Origin: an uncultured Oscillospiraceae bacterium
Lineage (GTDB): Bacteria > Bacillota > Clostridia > Oscillospirales > Oscillospiraceae
DNA: 5,379 nt
Assembly: GCA_934662925.1 (NCBI GenBank)
Contig: CAKUKL010000121.1
Coordinates: 1 to 5,379 of the forward strand
Reading direction: 5' to 3'
The notes under the pieces are model-generated. The model saw only the letters and a list, made by a program, of their open reading frames with translations, was not told where the DNA came from and made no database searches. Positions 1 to 5,379 of the stretch are shown here, piece after piece (the stretch's first letter is position 1; every line of letters begins with the position of its first letter). The translations under genes were made by a program, and so were the position numbers.

Positions 1-72
1 AGCGGAGCCACCTACAGCTCCAAGGGCATTATGAACGCCGTCAACGCCGCCCTGAAAAAGGCGCTGAACTGA
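1..72 (+). CDS. FMN-binding domain protein, C-terminal end (partial)
   Basis: Only the last 23 codons and the TGA stop are visible; the gene begins outside the window. The visible residues start SGATYSSKGIMNAVNAAL, which matches the C-terminal end of FMN-binding domains (PF04205; RnfG/NqrC/PplA-like). In that family the Thr of the S/T-G-A-T motif, here the fourth visible residue, accepts FMN through a phosphoester bond made by ApbE. The conserved Asp a few residues before the motif would lie upstream of the window. The next gene, 29 nt downstream on the same strand with no terminator between, encodes ApbE, the enzyme that performs this modification, which supports the call. Such proteins are normally exported or membrane-anchored and carry electrons outside the cytoplasm. 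Whether this one is a lipoprotein, an Rnf subunit or part of a larger reductase cannot be seen. Confidence 0.8.
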   Translation, partial: SGATYSSKGIMNAVNAALKKALN

Positions 73-85
73 CCGCGATTTCTCC

Positions 86-92
86 GAAAGGA
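86..92 (+). promoter_or_regulatory. Ribosome binding site of apbE
   Basis: GAAAGGA lies 9 nt before the ATG at 102 and supports that start. The 29-nt gap between the upstream stop and this gene contains no hairpin or recognisable promoter, so the two genes are probably co-transcribed. Confidence 0.6.
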
Positions 93-101
93 CCCGAAAC
101 C

Positions 102-1142
102 ATGAAATTTTCCCGCCTGACCGCCTTATTTCTAGCCCTGTTCCTGCTAACCGGCTGCGCCGGGCAGGAGAGCGCCCCCGCATCCGACCCGGGGGCGGAC
201 AAGTCCACCCGCACCGTGCTGGCCATGGACACCATCATGGACCTGACGGTGTACGGCCCGGAGGGGCAGACGGCGCTGGACAGCGGGGAGGAGGCCATCC
301 TGTCGCTGGAAAAGCTCCTGTCCGTCACCGACGGGGAAAGCGAGATCTATGCCGCCAACCACAGCGGCGGGGAGAGCGTCGCCGTGTCCGATGATACCGC
401 GGAACTGCTCCGGACTGCCCTCGACCTGTGCGGCAGCACGGGCGGGGCGCTGGACGTGACCATCTATCCGGTGGTGTCCGCCTGGGGCTTCACCAACGGG
501 AACTACCGGGTGCCCGGGGAGGACGAGCTGGCTGACCTGCTGGCCCGGGTGGACTATACGAGGATCGGGCTGGACGGCGATACTCTCACCGTCCCCGACG
601 GCATGGAGCTGGATCTGGGCGCGGTGGCCAAGGGGTATGCCGGCGACCGGGTCATGGAGCGCTTCCGGGCGGCGGGGGTGACCTCCGCCATCATCAGTCT
701 GGGCGGCAACGTGCAGGCCCTCGGCACGAAGCCCGACGGCTCCCTCTGGCAGGTGGCCGTGCAGGACCCGGAGGGCAGCGGCTACGCCGCCGTGCTGTCC
801 GTGGCGGACAAGGCGGTCATCACCTCCGGCGGGTACGAGCGGTATTTTGAAGAGGACGGCAAAATTTACTGGCACATCATCGACCCGGCCACCGGCCATC
901 CGGCGGAAAACGGCCTTGAGTCCGTCACCATCGTGGCGGACAGCGGCGTGCTGGCCGACGGCCTGTCCACCGCCCTGTTCGTCATGGGGGCGGATAAGGC
1001 GGCGGAATACTGGCGGGCCAACGGCGGCTTTGACTTTATCCTCATCGACGACGGCACCGTCACCATCACCGAGGGGCTGGAGGACTGCTTCTCCCTCTAC
1101 GGCGACTGGGAGGACCATGAATTGCAGGTGATCCGCCGGTGA
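102..1142 (+). CDS. apbE: FAD:protein FMN transferase (ApbE family lipoprotein)
   Basis: This enzyme transfers FMN from FAD to a Thr/Ser in the target motif of FMN-binding proteins, acting on the outer face of the membrane. The 346-residue length is normal for the family. The N-terminus is a lipoprotein signal: Lys2/Arg5, a hydrophobic stretch at 6-16, and lipobox LTGC with the lipidated Cys at 19. Family motifs occur in order: AMDTIMDLTVYG (41-52, the usual MGT-M region), TGGALDVT...WGF (113-130), DLGAVAKGYA (171-180), SLGGNVQALG (199-208), and HIIDPATGHP (258-267). The ADGLSTALF segment (285-293) carries the Asp and Thr expected to bind Mg2+. No key residue appears to be missing. The gene follows an FMN-binding protein gene ending in SGAT, its likely substrate, and its TGA overlaps the GTG start of the next gene. 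The older name 'thiamine biosynthesis lipoprotein' for this family is misleading. Confidence 0.96.
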   Translation: MKFSRLTALFLALFLLTGCAGQESAPASDPGADKSTRTVLAMDTIMDLTVYGPEGQTALDSGEEAILSLEKLLSVTDGESEIYAANHSGGESVAVSDDTAELLRTALDLCGSTGGALDVTIYPVVSAWGFTNGNYRVPGEDELADLLARVDYTRIGLDGDTLTVPDGMELDLGAVAKGYAGDRVMERFRAAGVTSAIISLGGNVQALGTKPDGSLWQVAVQDPEGSGYAAVLSVADKAVITSGGYERYFEEDGKIYWHIIDPATGHPAENGLESVTIVADSGVLADGLSTALFVMGADKAAEYWRANGGFDFILIDDGTVTITEGLEDCFSLYGDWEDHELQVIRR

Positions 1143-1519
1143 AAAGCACAAAATTCTGGGTGATCCTCATCGCCCTGCTGCTGGCGGCGTCCGCCGCCGG
1201 GGCTTTCGCCCTCAGCCGGAAAACGACGGAGGGGACGGTGGCCCGGGTGTATCAGGACGGGAAGCTGATCCGCACCGTCGATCTCGCCGCGCTGACGGGG
1301 ACGGAGGAATTTACCGTCACTGGCCCGGCGGGGAGCAACACCGTCACGGCGGAGCGGGGGCGGATCCGCGTGTCTCACGCCGACTGCCCGGATCAGGTGT
1401 GCGTCCGTCAGGGGTGGATCTCCACCGGGACGGTGCCCATTGTCTGCCTGCCCAACGGTCTGGTCATCCAGCTGGAGGGGCCGGGGGCAGAAACTGACTT
1501 TGACGGGGTGACGGGATGA
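1139..1519 (+). CDS. NusG domain II-containing membrane-anchored protein (EetA-like)
   Basis: The product is a 126-residue protein with one N-terminal membrane segment (about 6-25) and a short extracytoplasmic beta-rich domain matching NusG domain II (PF07009). Family hallmarks are the small-residue strand before DCPDQVC (82-88), a Gly-containing turn, and IVCLPNGLVI (101-110). The three cysteines, C83, C88 and C103, could bind a metal or be redox-active; that is inference. The start is GTG at 1139, overlapping the apbE stop as GTGA. AGGTGA at 1126-1131 gives a 7-nt spacer, so translation is probably coupled to apbE. The stop overlaps the next start as ATGA. From memory, the EetA protein of Listeria/Lactobacillus electron-transfer loci is of this type and is paired with a Gx-type protein as here. 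It lacks the NusG N-terminal domain, so it is not the transcription factor. Confidence 0.87.
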   Translation: MKSTKFWVILIALLLAASAAGAFALSRKTTEGTVARVYQDGKLIRTVDLAALTGTEEFTVTGPAGSNTVTAERGRIRVSHADCPDQVCVRQGWISTGTVPIVCLPNGLVIQLEGPGAETDFDGVTG

Positions 1520-2019
1520 AAAACGCAGGCGTCCGGAAGCTGACGTACATGGCGGTGCTCACCGCCGTGGCGCTGACCATTTTCGTGCTGGAGGCACAGC
1601 TGCCACCGCTGGCCCCCGTCCCCGGCATTAAGCTGGGCCTTGCCAACATCATCACGGTGTACGCCGTGTTCGCCCTCGGCCCCGGCCCGGCGGCCATGAT
1701 CCTGCTGGCCCGGGTGCTGCTGGGCAGCCTGTTCTCCGGCGGCATGACCATTTTTTACAGCCTGTCCGGCGGCCTGTGCTGCTACGTGGTGTCCGTCCTC
1801 ATCTCCCGGGTCCTGACGGAAAAGCAGATGTGGGTGTGCTCCGTGCTGGGGGCGGTGGCCCACAACATCGGCCAGATCGGGGCGGCGGTGCTCATCACCC
1901 GCACCCCCGCCATCGCGGCCTACCTGCCCATCCTCATGGTGTCCGGCATCCTCACCGGCCTGTTCACCGGCCTGTGCGCGCAGTTCCTGCTGGCCCGGCT
2001 GAAAAAACTGAAGGAATGA
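1516..2019 (+). CDS. Gx transporter family / Hpre_diP_synt_I membrane protein (EetB-like)
   Basis: The product is a 167-residue, very hydrophobic protein with about five membrane segments, roughly at 10-27, 40-55, 57-75, 78-98 and 105-165, the last stretch probably being two. Family signatures are the early ELP-like turn (EAQLPP, 26-31), PGIKLGLANI (36-45), the conserved Arg66 in LLARVLLG, SLSGGL (82-87) and GAVAHNIGQIGAAVL (112-126). These match PF07456, often labelled 'heptaprenyl diphosphate synthase component I'. It has no DDxxD prenyltransferase motif, so an enzyme role is unlikely; an ECF-S-like transporter or a membrane partner in electron transfer is more plausible. ATG at 1516 overlaps the preceding stop (ATGA), with GGGGTGA at 1505-1511 as the Shine-Dalgarno site. 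It is the last gene before the terminator. Its pairing with the NusG-II gene resembles eetA-eetB, but its function remains unproven. Confidence 0.87.
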   Translation: MKNAGVRKLTYMAVLTAVALTIFVLEAQLPPLAPVPGIKLGLANIITVYAVFALGPGPAAMILLARVLLGSLFSGGMTIFYSLSGGLCCYVVSVLISRVLTEKQMWVCSVLGAVAHNIGQIGAAVLITRTPAIAAYLPILMVSGILTGLFTGLCAQFLLARLKKLKE

Positions 2020-2020
2020 A

Positions 2021-2054
2021 GAAACGGCAGACCATCGGTCTGCCGTTTCCTTTT
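2021..2054. terminator. Rho-independent terminator between convergent operons
   Basis: A perfect 13-bp inverted repeat pairs 2021-2033 (GAAACGGCAGACC) with 2037-2049 around a 3-nt loop (ATC). On the + strand it begins one base after the stop of the Gx gene and is followed by CTTTT, so it ends the redox operon. The stop of the convergent - strand operon (2055-2053) lies 3 nt from the other side of the stem. On that strand the tail is only moderately T-rich (TTCATTCC), so bidirectional use is likely but weaker in that direction. Confidence 0.87.
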
Positions 2055-2634
2055 ACCTCGCCCGCCCCGTTGGCCGGGCCAGCGTGGGGGACGTCCGCCG
2101 CAGGTCGGCGATGACCGTCATTTCGTACAGGCGGCTGAGCATATCCCACGTCCGGGCGTCCATGATCCCGGTGACGGGCAGGCCCGCCGCCCGCTGGAGC
2201 CAATCCACGTTCGCGGCGGATTCCGCCCCGTGGTAGCCGTTCACCGTGTGGGGGGTGACGCCGTTGAAGTGCCGGGCCAGCAGCTGGAACATGGTCTGGG
2301 GCACCACCATGTACTCCCGGGTGTCGCCGGGGGCGGCCCGGCGGCCCTCAGCCGGGAAGGCCCGGACGGACCGTGGAGCGGCGGCCTCCCGCTCCGCTTC
2401 CAGCCAGAGCCGCTGGATGGCGTTCCACGTAACCGCGTCCGCCGTGCCGGTGACCGGCAGGGAGAAGGCCCGCTGGAACCGGCGCACCGCGTCGCCGGTC
2501 TCCGGCCCGAACACGCCGTCCACCGCCAGTGGCGGAAGAAAGGCGTACTGTTCCGACAGCCGCCGCAGCATATACTGGAGATTGCGCACCGGCTGGCCCC
2601 GCATCTCCTGCTCCAGAAATTCCTGATTCGTCAT
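2053..2634 (-). CDS. Small protein with two peptidoglycan-binding domains
   Basis: The product is a 193-residue protein consisting of two PG_binding_1 (PF01471-like) modules and no recognisable catalytic domain. The first, about residues 16-78, has the typical core DGVFGPET...AVRRFQ...LPVTGTADAVTW. The second, about 108-171, keeps the helical pattern and the LPVTGIMDARTW end but has lost the DG-FGP turn, so it is degenerate. The linker (about 80-105) is rich in Ala, Arg and Glu, and the tail is basic. There is no signal peptide, as expected for a protein made inside the mother cell and placed on the spore. The start chosen is ATG at 2634, because GGAGG at 2646-2642 lies 7 nt before it. An in-frame ATG at 2640 (195 residues) sits one base after that site and would overlap the upstream stop. 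The gene follows the SleC-like gene by 2 nt, so a shared role on the spore cortex is inferred, perhaps as a targeting or accessory protein. Confidence 0.85.
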   Translation of the reverse strand: MTNQEFLEQEMRGQPVRNLQYMLRRLSEQYAFLPPLAVDGVFGPETGDAVRRFQRAFSLPVTGTADAVTWNAIQRLWLEAEREAAAPRSVRAFPAEGRRAAPGDTREYMVVPQTMFQLLARHFNGVTPHTVNGYHGAESAANVDWLQRAAGLPVTGIMDARTWDMLSRLYEMTVIADLRRTSPTLARPTGRAR

Positions 2635-2636
2635 GG

Positions 2637-3821
2637 TCATCCCTCCCGTTGATCTGATTGCCCGGCCTGTAAGTCATAGCCCGGATTCTGGCCCAGCCGG
2701 GCCGCCGCCGTGTCCCCGCCGCCGTTCTGGTTGAGCACCCGGCGCAGCTGCCGGTCGGCGGCGGCATACCGGGCGTACAGGGAATTCCACGTGACCTGCC
2801 CGGCCACGCCGTCGACGGAAAGTCCCGCCGCGTGCTGGTAATTGCGGACGGCCTGCGTGGTGGCGGGGCCGTAGGAGCCGTCCACGGTGACGGAGCTGAG
2901 ACCGTCGTCAAACTCGGCCACGAAGTCCAGCATGTATTGCAGCACCCGGACCTCCGGCCCGGAGTCCCCCTCCCGGAGAACGCCGGGGAACTGGAACTGG
3001 ATGCCGTAGAACTGCTGGCCCTGACTTTCCAGCTCCGCCAGCTGGGTGACACCCACGTAGAGGGACACGATCTTGTACCATGTGGAGCGGCCCACCACGC
3101 CGTCCGGCGTCAGGTTGAAGATCCGCTGGAAGGCCTTCACCGCGTCCTCTGTCTGCTGGTTGAAGGCCCCGGACACCGCGCCGATCTTGGGGATGGCGGG
3201 GTAGTTCTGGGAGATGCGGTTCAGCGACGACTGCACCACCGACACCGCCGGCCCGGCGGAGCCCAGCCGCAGCGGTTCTGTGGGGGCCGAGGGGGAGAGG
3301 TCCTGAATGGGGGCGTTGGTGACCAGCTCAATGTCGTTTCCGTAGTACCGGCGGAGGATGGACATGGAGTCCAGCCCCTCCTGCGCCAGCCGCTGGCTCC
3401 CCCACTGGGACAGCCCGTCGCAGGTGGTCGTGGTGCCGTTGCAGAATTTGGCGCTCAACGGCTCCACGTGGCCCTGCCGCCGGATGTAGTCGTCGAACAG
3501 TTCATCCACCACCTGGCTGATACTCTCGAAAATGCTGCGGCCCTTGATGAATTTCTGGTCATAGGCGGTGGTGGAGGTGATCTGGAAGTCGTACCCCCGG
3601 CTGGGGTAGTATTCGGTGTACACCCGGTTGAGGGCGAAGGACACGATGGCCAGCACGTTGGCCCGGATGGCCGCCGGCTCCCACGTGGGGTAGATCTCGC
3701 TGGAGGCCACGTTTTTTACATAGTCGGGGAAGCTCACCGTCACGTTTTCCGCCCACTGGCCGGGCGGCCCCATGTGTACGGTGATGGTCCTGGGGATGTA
3801 GGGAATTACGGTAAGGGGCAT
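2637..3821 (-). CDS. sleC: SleC-type spore cortex-lytic transglycosylase (SpoIID domain + two PG-binding domains), lacking its prodomain
   Basis: This 394-residue protein matches the mature part of SleC, the lytic transglycosylase that degrades spore cortex peptidoglycan during germination in Clostridia. The SpoIID/LytB-like domain covers about 10-165. KNVASSEIYPTWEPAAIRANVLAIVSF runs over 36-62, where Glu42 aligns with the catalytic Glu of SpoIID. STTAYDQKF occupies 83-91, and CNGTTTTCDGLSQWGS (127-142) holds a Cys pair and the conserved SQWG turn, followed by ILRRYYG (155-161). PG-binding domain 1 is at about 184-256 and domain 2 at about 281-350 (DGSYGPAT...NYQ...LSVDGVAGQVTW). Clostridial SleC, as I recall it, ends after the first; the second plus a 40-residue Gln/Gly-rich tail is an extension. 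There is no signal peptide, and the usual SleC prodomain is missing, being encoded by the gene just upstream in the same frame. GAGGTGA at 3832-3826 precedes the ATG. The family assignment rests on remembered sequences. Confidence 0.87.
   Translation of the reverse strand: MPLTVIPYIPRTITVHMGPPGQWAENVTVSFPDYVKNVASSEIYPTWEPAAIRANVLAIVSFALNRVYTEYYPSRGYDFQITSTTAYDQKFIKGRSIFESISQVVDELFDDYIRRQGHVEPLSAKFCNGTTTTCDGLSQWGSQRLAQEGLDSMSILRRYYGNDIELVTNAPIQDLSPSAPTEPLRLGSAGPAVSVVQSSLNRISQNYPAIPKIGAVSGAFNQQTEDAVKAFQRIFNLTPDGVVGRSTWYKIVSLYVGVTQLAELESQGQQFYGIQFQFPGVLREGDSGPEVRVLQYMLDFVAEFDDGLSSVTVDGSYGPATTQAVRNYQHAAGLSVDGVAGQVTWNSLYARYAAADRQLRRVLNQNGGGDTAAARLGQNPGYDLQAGQSDQREG
2642..2647 (-). promoter_or_regulatory. 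Ribosome binding site that decides the start of the small PG-binding gene
   Basis: On the - strand, GGGAGG is followed by ATGACCATG. The second ATG has a 7-nt spacer and the first almost none, which favours the start at 2634 over 2640. The site lies inside the last codons of the SleC-like gene, so the two genes are probably translated together. Confidence 0.6.
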
Positions 3822-3825
3822 GGCG

Positions 3826-3832
3826 TCACCTC
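3826..3832 (-). promoter_or_regulatory. Ribosome binding site across the split SleC junction
   Basis: GAGGTGA overlaps the TGA stop of the upstream prodomain gene and lies about 5 nt before the ATG at 3821. The stop, three codons (GGT GAC GCC) and the ATG are all in one frame. This arrangement favours termination followed by re-initiation, giving two proteins. Confidence 0.65.
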
Positions 3833-4232
3833 ACAGATCCTGGGCCGGAGTGTCCTGCACCGTGGGGCTTTGCAGGCTGTCCTGCCCATATTCCAGCGGG
3901 ATGAGCTCCATGTTCTGCACCGTCTCCACGCCGGGGAAGATCTGTACGTTCTCCACTTCCAGCATGTAATAGCCCGGATATTCCGCCCAGACGGTGCACA
4001 GGGCGTAGGGCACGTCCCCGGTGTTGGAGGTCAGCCCGGCGGCAGCCGCCGGGGTGGGGATCTCCACCGGCTGGATGAGGCCGCTGCGGTCGGCGGCCTG
4101 TATGCTCAGCAGGTCGTACCGGCCGAAGCGGCCCTTTTGCAGCACCGCCACCGACGCCCCCTCCAGCGGCAGCTCCGCCTGAGAGGTGTAGACCCGCACC
4201 GCCAGCGTTCCGTTGTTTTTCGTCATACACAT
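3831..4232 (-). CDS. Prealbumin-like fold protein matching the SleC N-terminal prodomain
   Basis: The product is a 133-residue protein with the pattern of a carboxypeptidase-regulatory/transthyretin-like beta sandwich: GTLAVRVYTSQAELPLEGASVAV (8-30), an ADRSGLIQPVEIPTP turn and strand (47-61), PYALCTVWAEYPGYYMLEVENVQIFPG (75-101), and a closing strand QNMELIPL (106-113). It ends in a Gln/Thr/Pro/Asp-rich linker. The order and spacing match the N-terminal pre-pro region of Clostridium SleC as I remember it, which keeps that enzyme inactive until Csp proteases cleave the linker. Here the chain stops (TGA at 3833-3831) within that linker, and the SpoIID part restarts 9 nt later in the same frame. 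ATG at 4232 is chosen because GGAGG at 4243-4239 has a 6-nt spacer; ATG at 4226 would have 12. There is no signal peptide. It could act as an inhibitor or chaperone in trans; this is inference. A generic Cna-B-like domain of other function is the alternative. Confidence 0.75.
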   Translation of the reverse strand: MCMTKNNGTLAVRVYTSQAELPLEGASVAVLQKGRFGRYDLLSIQAADRSGLIQPVEIPTPAAAAGLTSNTGDVPYALCTVWAEYPGYYMLEVENVQIFPGVETVQNMELIPLEYGQDSLQSPTVQDTPAQDL

Positions 4233-4268
4233 TACACTCCTCCGGCGGCCCGCTTCGCCGCCTGTGCC

Positions 4269-4297
4269 ATTCTATGCGGCGGAAACAGAAGGGGTAC
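4269..4297 (-). promoter_or_regulatory. Possible sporulation (sigma-K/sigma-E type) promoter of the SleC-like operon
   Basis: On the - strand, CATAGAAT (4276-4269) matches the -10 consensus of mother-cell sigma factors (CATANANT for sigma-E; CATANNNTA for sigma-K except the last base). An AC dinucleotide 17 nt upstream (4295-4294) fits the weak sigma-K -35, while a sigma-E ATA -35 is not seen. Transcription would start near 4261, leaving a leader of about 28 nt before the ATG at 4232. No vegetative TTGACA/TATAAT pair is evident in this interval. The match is short, so the call is tentative. Confidence 0.42.
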
Positions 4298-4305
4298 GGA
4301 AAAGG

Positions 4306-4334
4306 AAAGGCGCGGCCAATAGGCCGCGCCTTTT
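4306..4334 (-). terminator. Rho-independent terminator of the MocR-type regulator gene
   Basis: A 12-bp perfect stem pairs 4306-4317 (AAAGGCGCGGCC) with 4322-4333 around a 4-nt loop. Read on the - strand it starts 2-3 nt after the regulator's stop and is followed by TCCTTTTCC, a T-rich tail. It separates the regulator from the SleC-like operon, which therefore needs its own promoter in 4233-4305. Confidence 0.82.
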
Positions 4335-4335
4335 G

Positions 4336-5379
4336 TCATGTATACGCCGCGATGAGCCGCTCCGCCGCCCGGGGAAGCTCCTTCTCCGTCAGCCCTGCGT
4401 ACCCCAGCACCAGTGTGGACGGCAGGGGCGGGACCTTGTGGCAGTACTGGCTCAGGGGGTGGACTCGGACGCCCCGGGCGGCGGCCAGCTCCACCAGCTC
4501 GCCCTCCTCCCGGCCGGGGAGGGTGAGAAGAAAGTGCAGCCCCGCCTGCGCGCCGGACAGCTCCGCCCCGGGGATGGCGGACAGAGCCTGGGTGAGCAGA
4601 ACGTTCTTCTTCCGGTATAGGTTGCCCGCCCGGCGCAGGTGCCGGGCGTACAGCCCCTGCACCAGAAAGCGGCGGAGGGCCTCCTGCTCGAACCGGGAGA
4701 CGGTGGAGGCCGCCAGCGGGAAGTCCCGGCGGTAGCGTTCCAGCAGGGCGGGGGGCAGGATGAGGTAGGCCACCCGGATGGCCGGGGCGATGGACCGGGA
4801 AAAGGTGCCCAGGTAGATGACCCGGCCCTGACGGTCCAGCCCCTGCATGGCGGGGATGGGCCGGGAGGCATAGCGGAACTCGCTGTCGTAGTCGTCCTCG
4901 ATGAGGTAGCGGTCCTCCGCCGCCCCCGCCCACTGGAGGAGCTGGCTGCGCCGTCCGGCGGGCATGGTCACCCCCAGCGGGAACTGGTGGGACGGGGTGA
5001 CGTAGGCAAGGCGGGCGCCGGAGCGCTCCAGCGCATTGGGGTCCATCCCCTCGCCGTCCACCGGGACGGACACCGCCCGCCGCTCGTGGTGGCGGACGGA
5101 GGCGTAGGCGGCGGGGTAGCCGGGGTCCTCCAGCGCCACCTCCCGGTGCTCCGGCAGGAGCTGGAGCACCGTGGACAGCAGATAGTCCGCCCCCGCCCCC
5201 ACGATGATCTGATCCGGCGTACACCGGACGCCCCGGTACTGGGCCAGAAACTCCGCCAGTGCCGCCCGCAGGGGCGGGTCCCCCTGCGGGTGGCCCCGCT
5301 GCAAAAGCTCCGGGTTTTCGTAGACGGCCTCCTTGGTGATCCGGGCCCACGACGAAAATGGGAACACCGACGTATCCAC
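4336..5379 (-). CDS. MocR/GntR-type regulator, aminotransferase-like domain (5' partial)
   Basis: 347 codons are visible and the gene continues past the window edge. The first visible codon, GTG, is an internal Val, not a start. The sequence is the fold-type I aminotransferase-like domain of MocR/PdxR/GabR regulators. It opens with VDTSVFPFSSWA, the usual join after the linker, then GHPQGDPPLRAALAEFL (about 29-45), GAGADYLLS (61-69), EDPGYPAAY (84-92), TPSHQFPLGVTMP (128-140) and EDDYDSEFRY (160-169), whose Asp and Tyr normally hold the cofactor. GTFSRSIAPAIRVAYL follows (191-206). In MocR proteins a Lys in GTFSK binds PLP; here it is Arg195 (codon at 4797-4795). The rest, to LVLGYAGLTEKEL and the TGA, is complete. 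A GntR-type winged-helix domain is expected beyond the window. The target is unknown; relatives control vitamin B6, GABA or amino-acid genes. A stand-alone aminotransferase is less likely given the FPF-WA join. Confidence 0.88.
   Translation of the reverse strand: MDTSVFPFSSWARITKEAVYENPELLQRGHPQGDPPLRAALAEFLAQYRGVRCTPDQIIVGAGADYLLSTVLQLLPEHREVALEDPGYPAAYASVRHHERRAVSVPVDGEGMDPNALERSGARLAYVTPSHQFPLGVTMPAGRRSQLLQWAGAAEDRYLIEDDYDSEFRYASRPIPAMQGLDRQGRVIYLGTFSRSIAPAIRVAYLILPPALLERYRRDFPLAASTVSRFEQEALRRFLVQGLYARHLRRAGNLYRKKNVLLTQALSAIPGAELSGAQAGLHFLLTLPGREEGELVELAAARGVRVHPLSQYCHKVPPLPSTLVLGYAGLTEKELPRAAERLIAAYT

Noticed and set aside
147..1151. A 334-codon open frame on the - strand opposite apbE
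   Set aside because: It is composed mainly of Gly, Ala, His, Pro and Arg with no domain pattern, and it lies entirely over a clear apbE gene. It is an antisense shadow of high GC content.
1139..1519. NusG transcription elongation factor
   Set aside because: Only domain II similarity is present, after a membrane anchor; the NGN domain is absent and the neighbours are redox genes.
1516..2019. Heptaprenyl diphosphate synthase subunit
   Set aside because: That is an inherited database label for this membrane family. The protein is a multi-span membrane protein without prenyltransferase Asp-rich motifs.
3831..3833. TGA at the SleC junction as a selenocysteine codon
   Set aside because: It lies in a non-conserved linker where no Cys is expected, and a good ribosome binding site and ATG follow immediately. 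No SECIS-like structure was recognised by eye.
2832..4322. A 496-codon open frame on the + strand
   Set aside because: It is opposite the SleC-like and prodomain genes, has low-complexity Gly/His/Val/Arg composition, and crosses the promoter region and part of the terminator; both opposing genes have family motifs and ribosome binding sites.
4232..5350. A 372-codon open frame on the - strand overlapping the regulator in another frame
   Set aside because: It is extremely rich in Gly, Pro, Ala and Arg, and it reads through the terminator hairpin. The overlapping frame has all MocR-type motifs.
5377..5379. GTG at the window edge as the start of the regulator
   Set aside because: The reading frame is open to the edge, and the first residues match the middle of MocR-type proteins, where the codon is an internal Val.

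Overview
This GC-rich window reads like a low-oxygen, spore-forming Bacillota, most plausibly an Oscillospiraceae-type Clostridia (Flavonifractor/Lawsonibacter-like). The evidence is strong Shine-Dalgarno sites, tightly packed operons, a SleC-type germination enzyme, and a flavin-transfer/redox module typical of anaerobic Firmicutes. The genus is inferred, not demonstrated.

Positions 1-2055 (+ strand) hold a redox module. It contains the last 23 codons of an FMN-binding-domain protein that ends in the flavinylation motif SGAT. Next come a lipoprotein ApbE (FAD:protein FMN transferase), a membrane-anchored NusG-domain-II protein, and a Gx-transporter/'heptaprenyl diphosphate synthase component I'-type membrane protein. 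ApbE/NusG-II and NusG-II/Gx each overlap by 4 nt (GTGA and ATGA), so translation is probably coupled. ApbE is expected to attach FMN to the upstream protein outside the membrane. The two small proteins resemble EetA and EetB of Gram-positive extracellular electron transfer loci. A perfect 13-bp hairpin at 2021-2049 ends the operon.

Positions 2053-4297 (- strand) hold a convergent three-gene operon. Read in transcription order, it encodes a prealbumin-like-fold protein matching the N-terminal prodomain of the spore cortex-lytic enzyme SleC, then a SpoIID-type lytic transglycosylase domain with two peptidoglycan-binding domains (the rest of SleC plus an extra domain), then a small protein made of two further peptidoglycan-binding domains. 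The first two genes are in the same reading frame and separated only by TGA plus three codons, with a Shine-Dalgarno site across the junction. The usual single SleC precursor therefore appears to be made here as two polypeptides. A sequence resembling a mother-cell sporulation sigma-factor (sigma-K/E) promoter lies upstream.

Positions 4306-5379 (- strand) hold the C-terminal part of a MocR/GntR-type regulator with an aminotransferase-like domain, followed by its own terminator. The residue aligned with the PLP-binding lysine is arginine. The N-terminal DNA-binding domain lies outside the window.

No RNA genes, mobile elements, CRISPR arrays or long repeats were seen. There is no gene-free stretch longer than about 110 bases.
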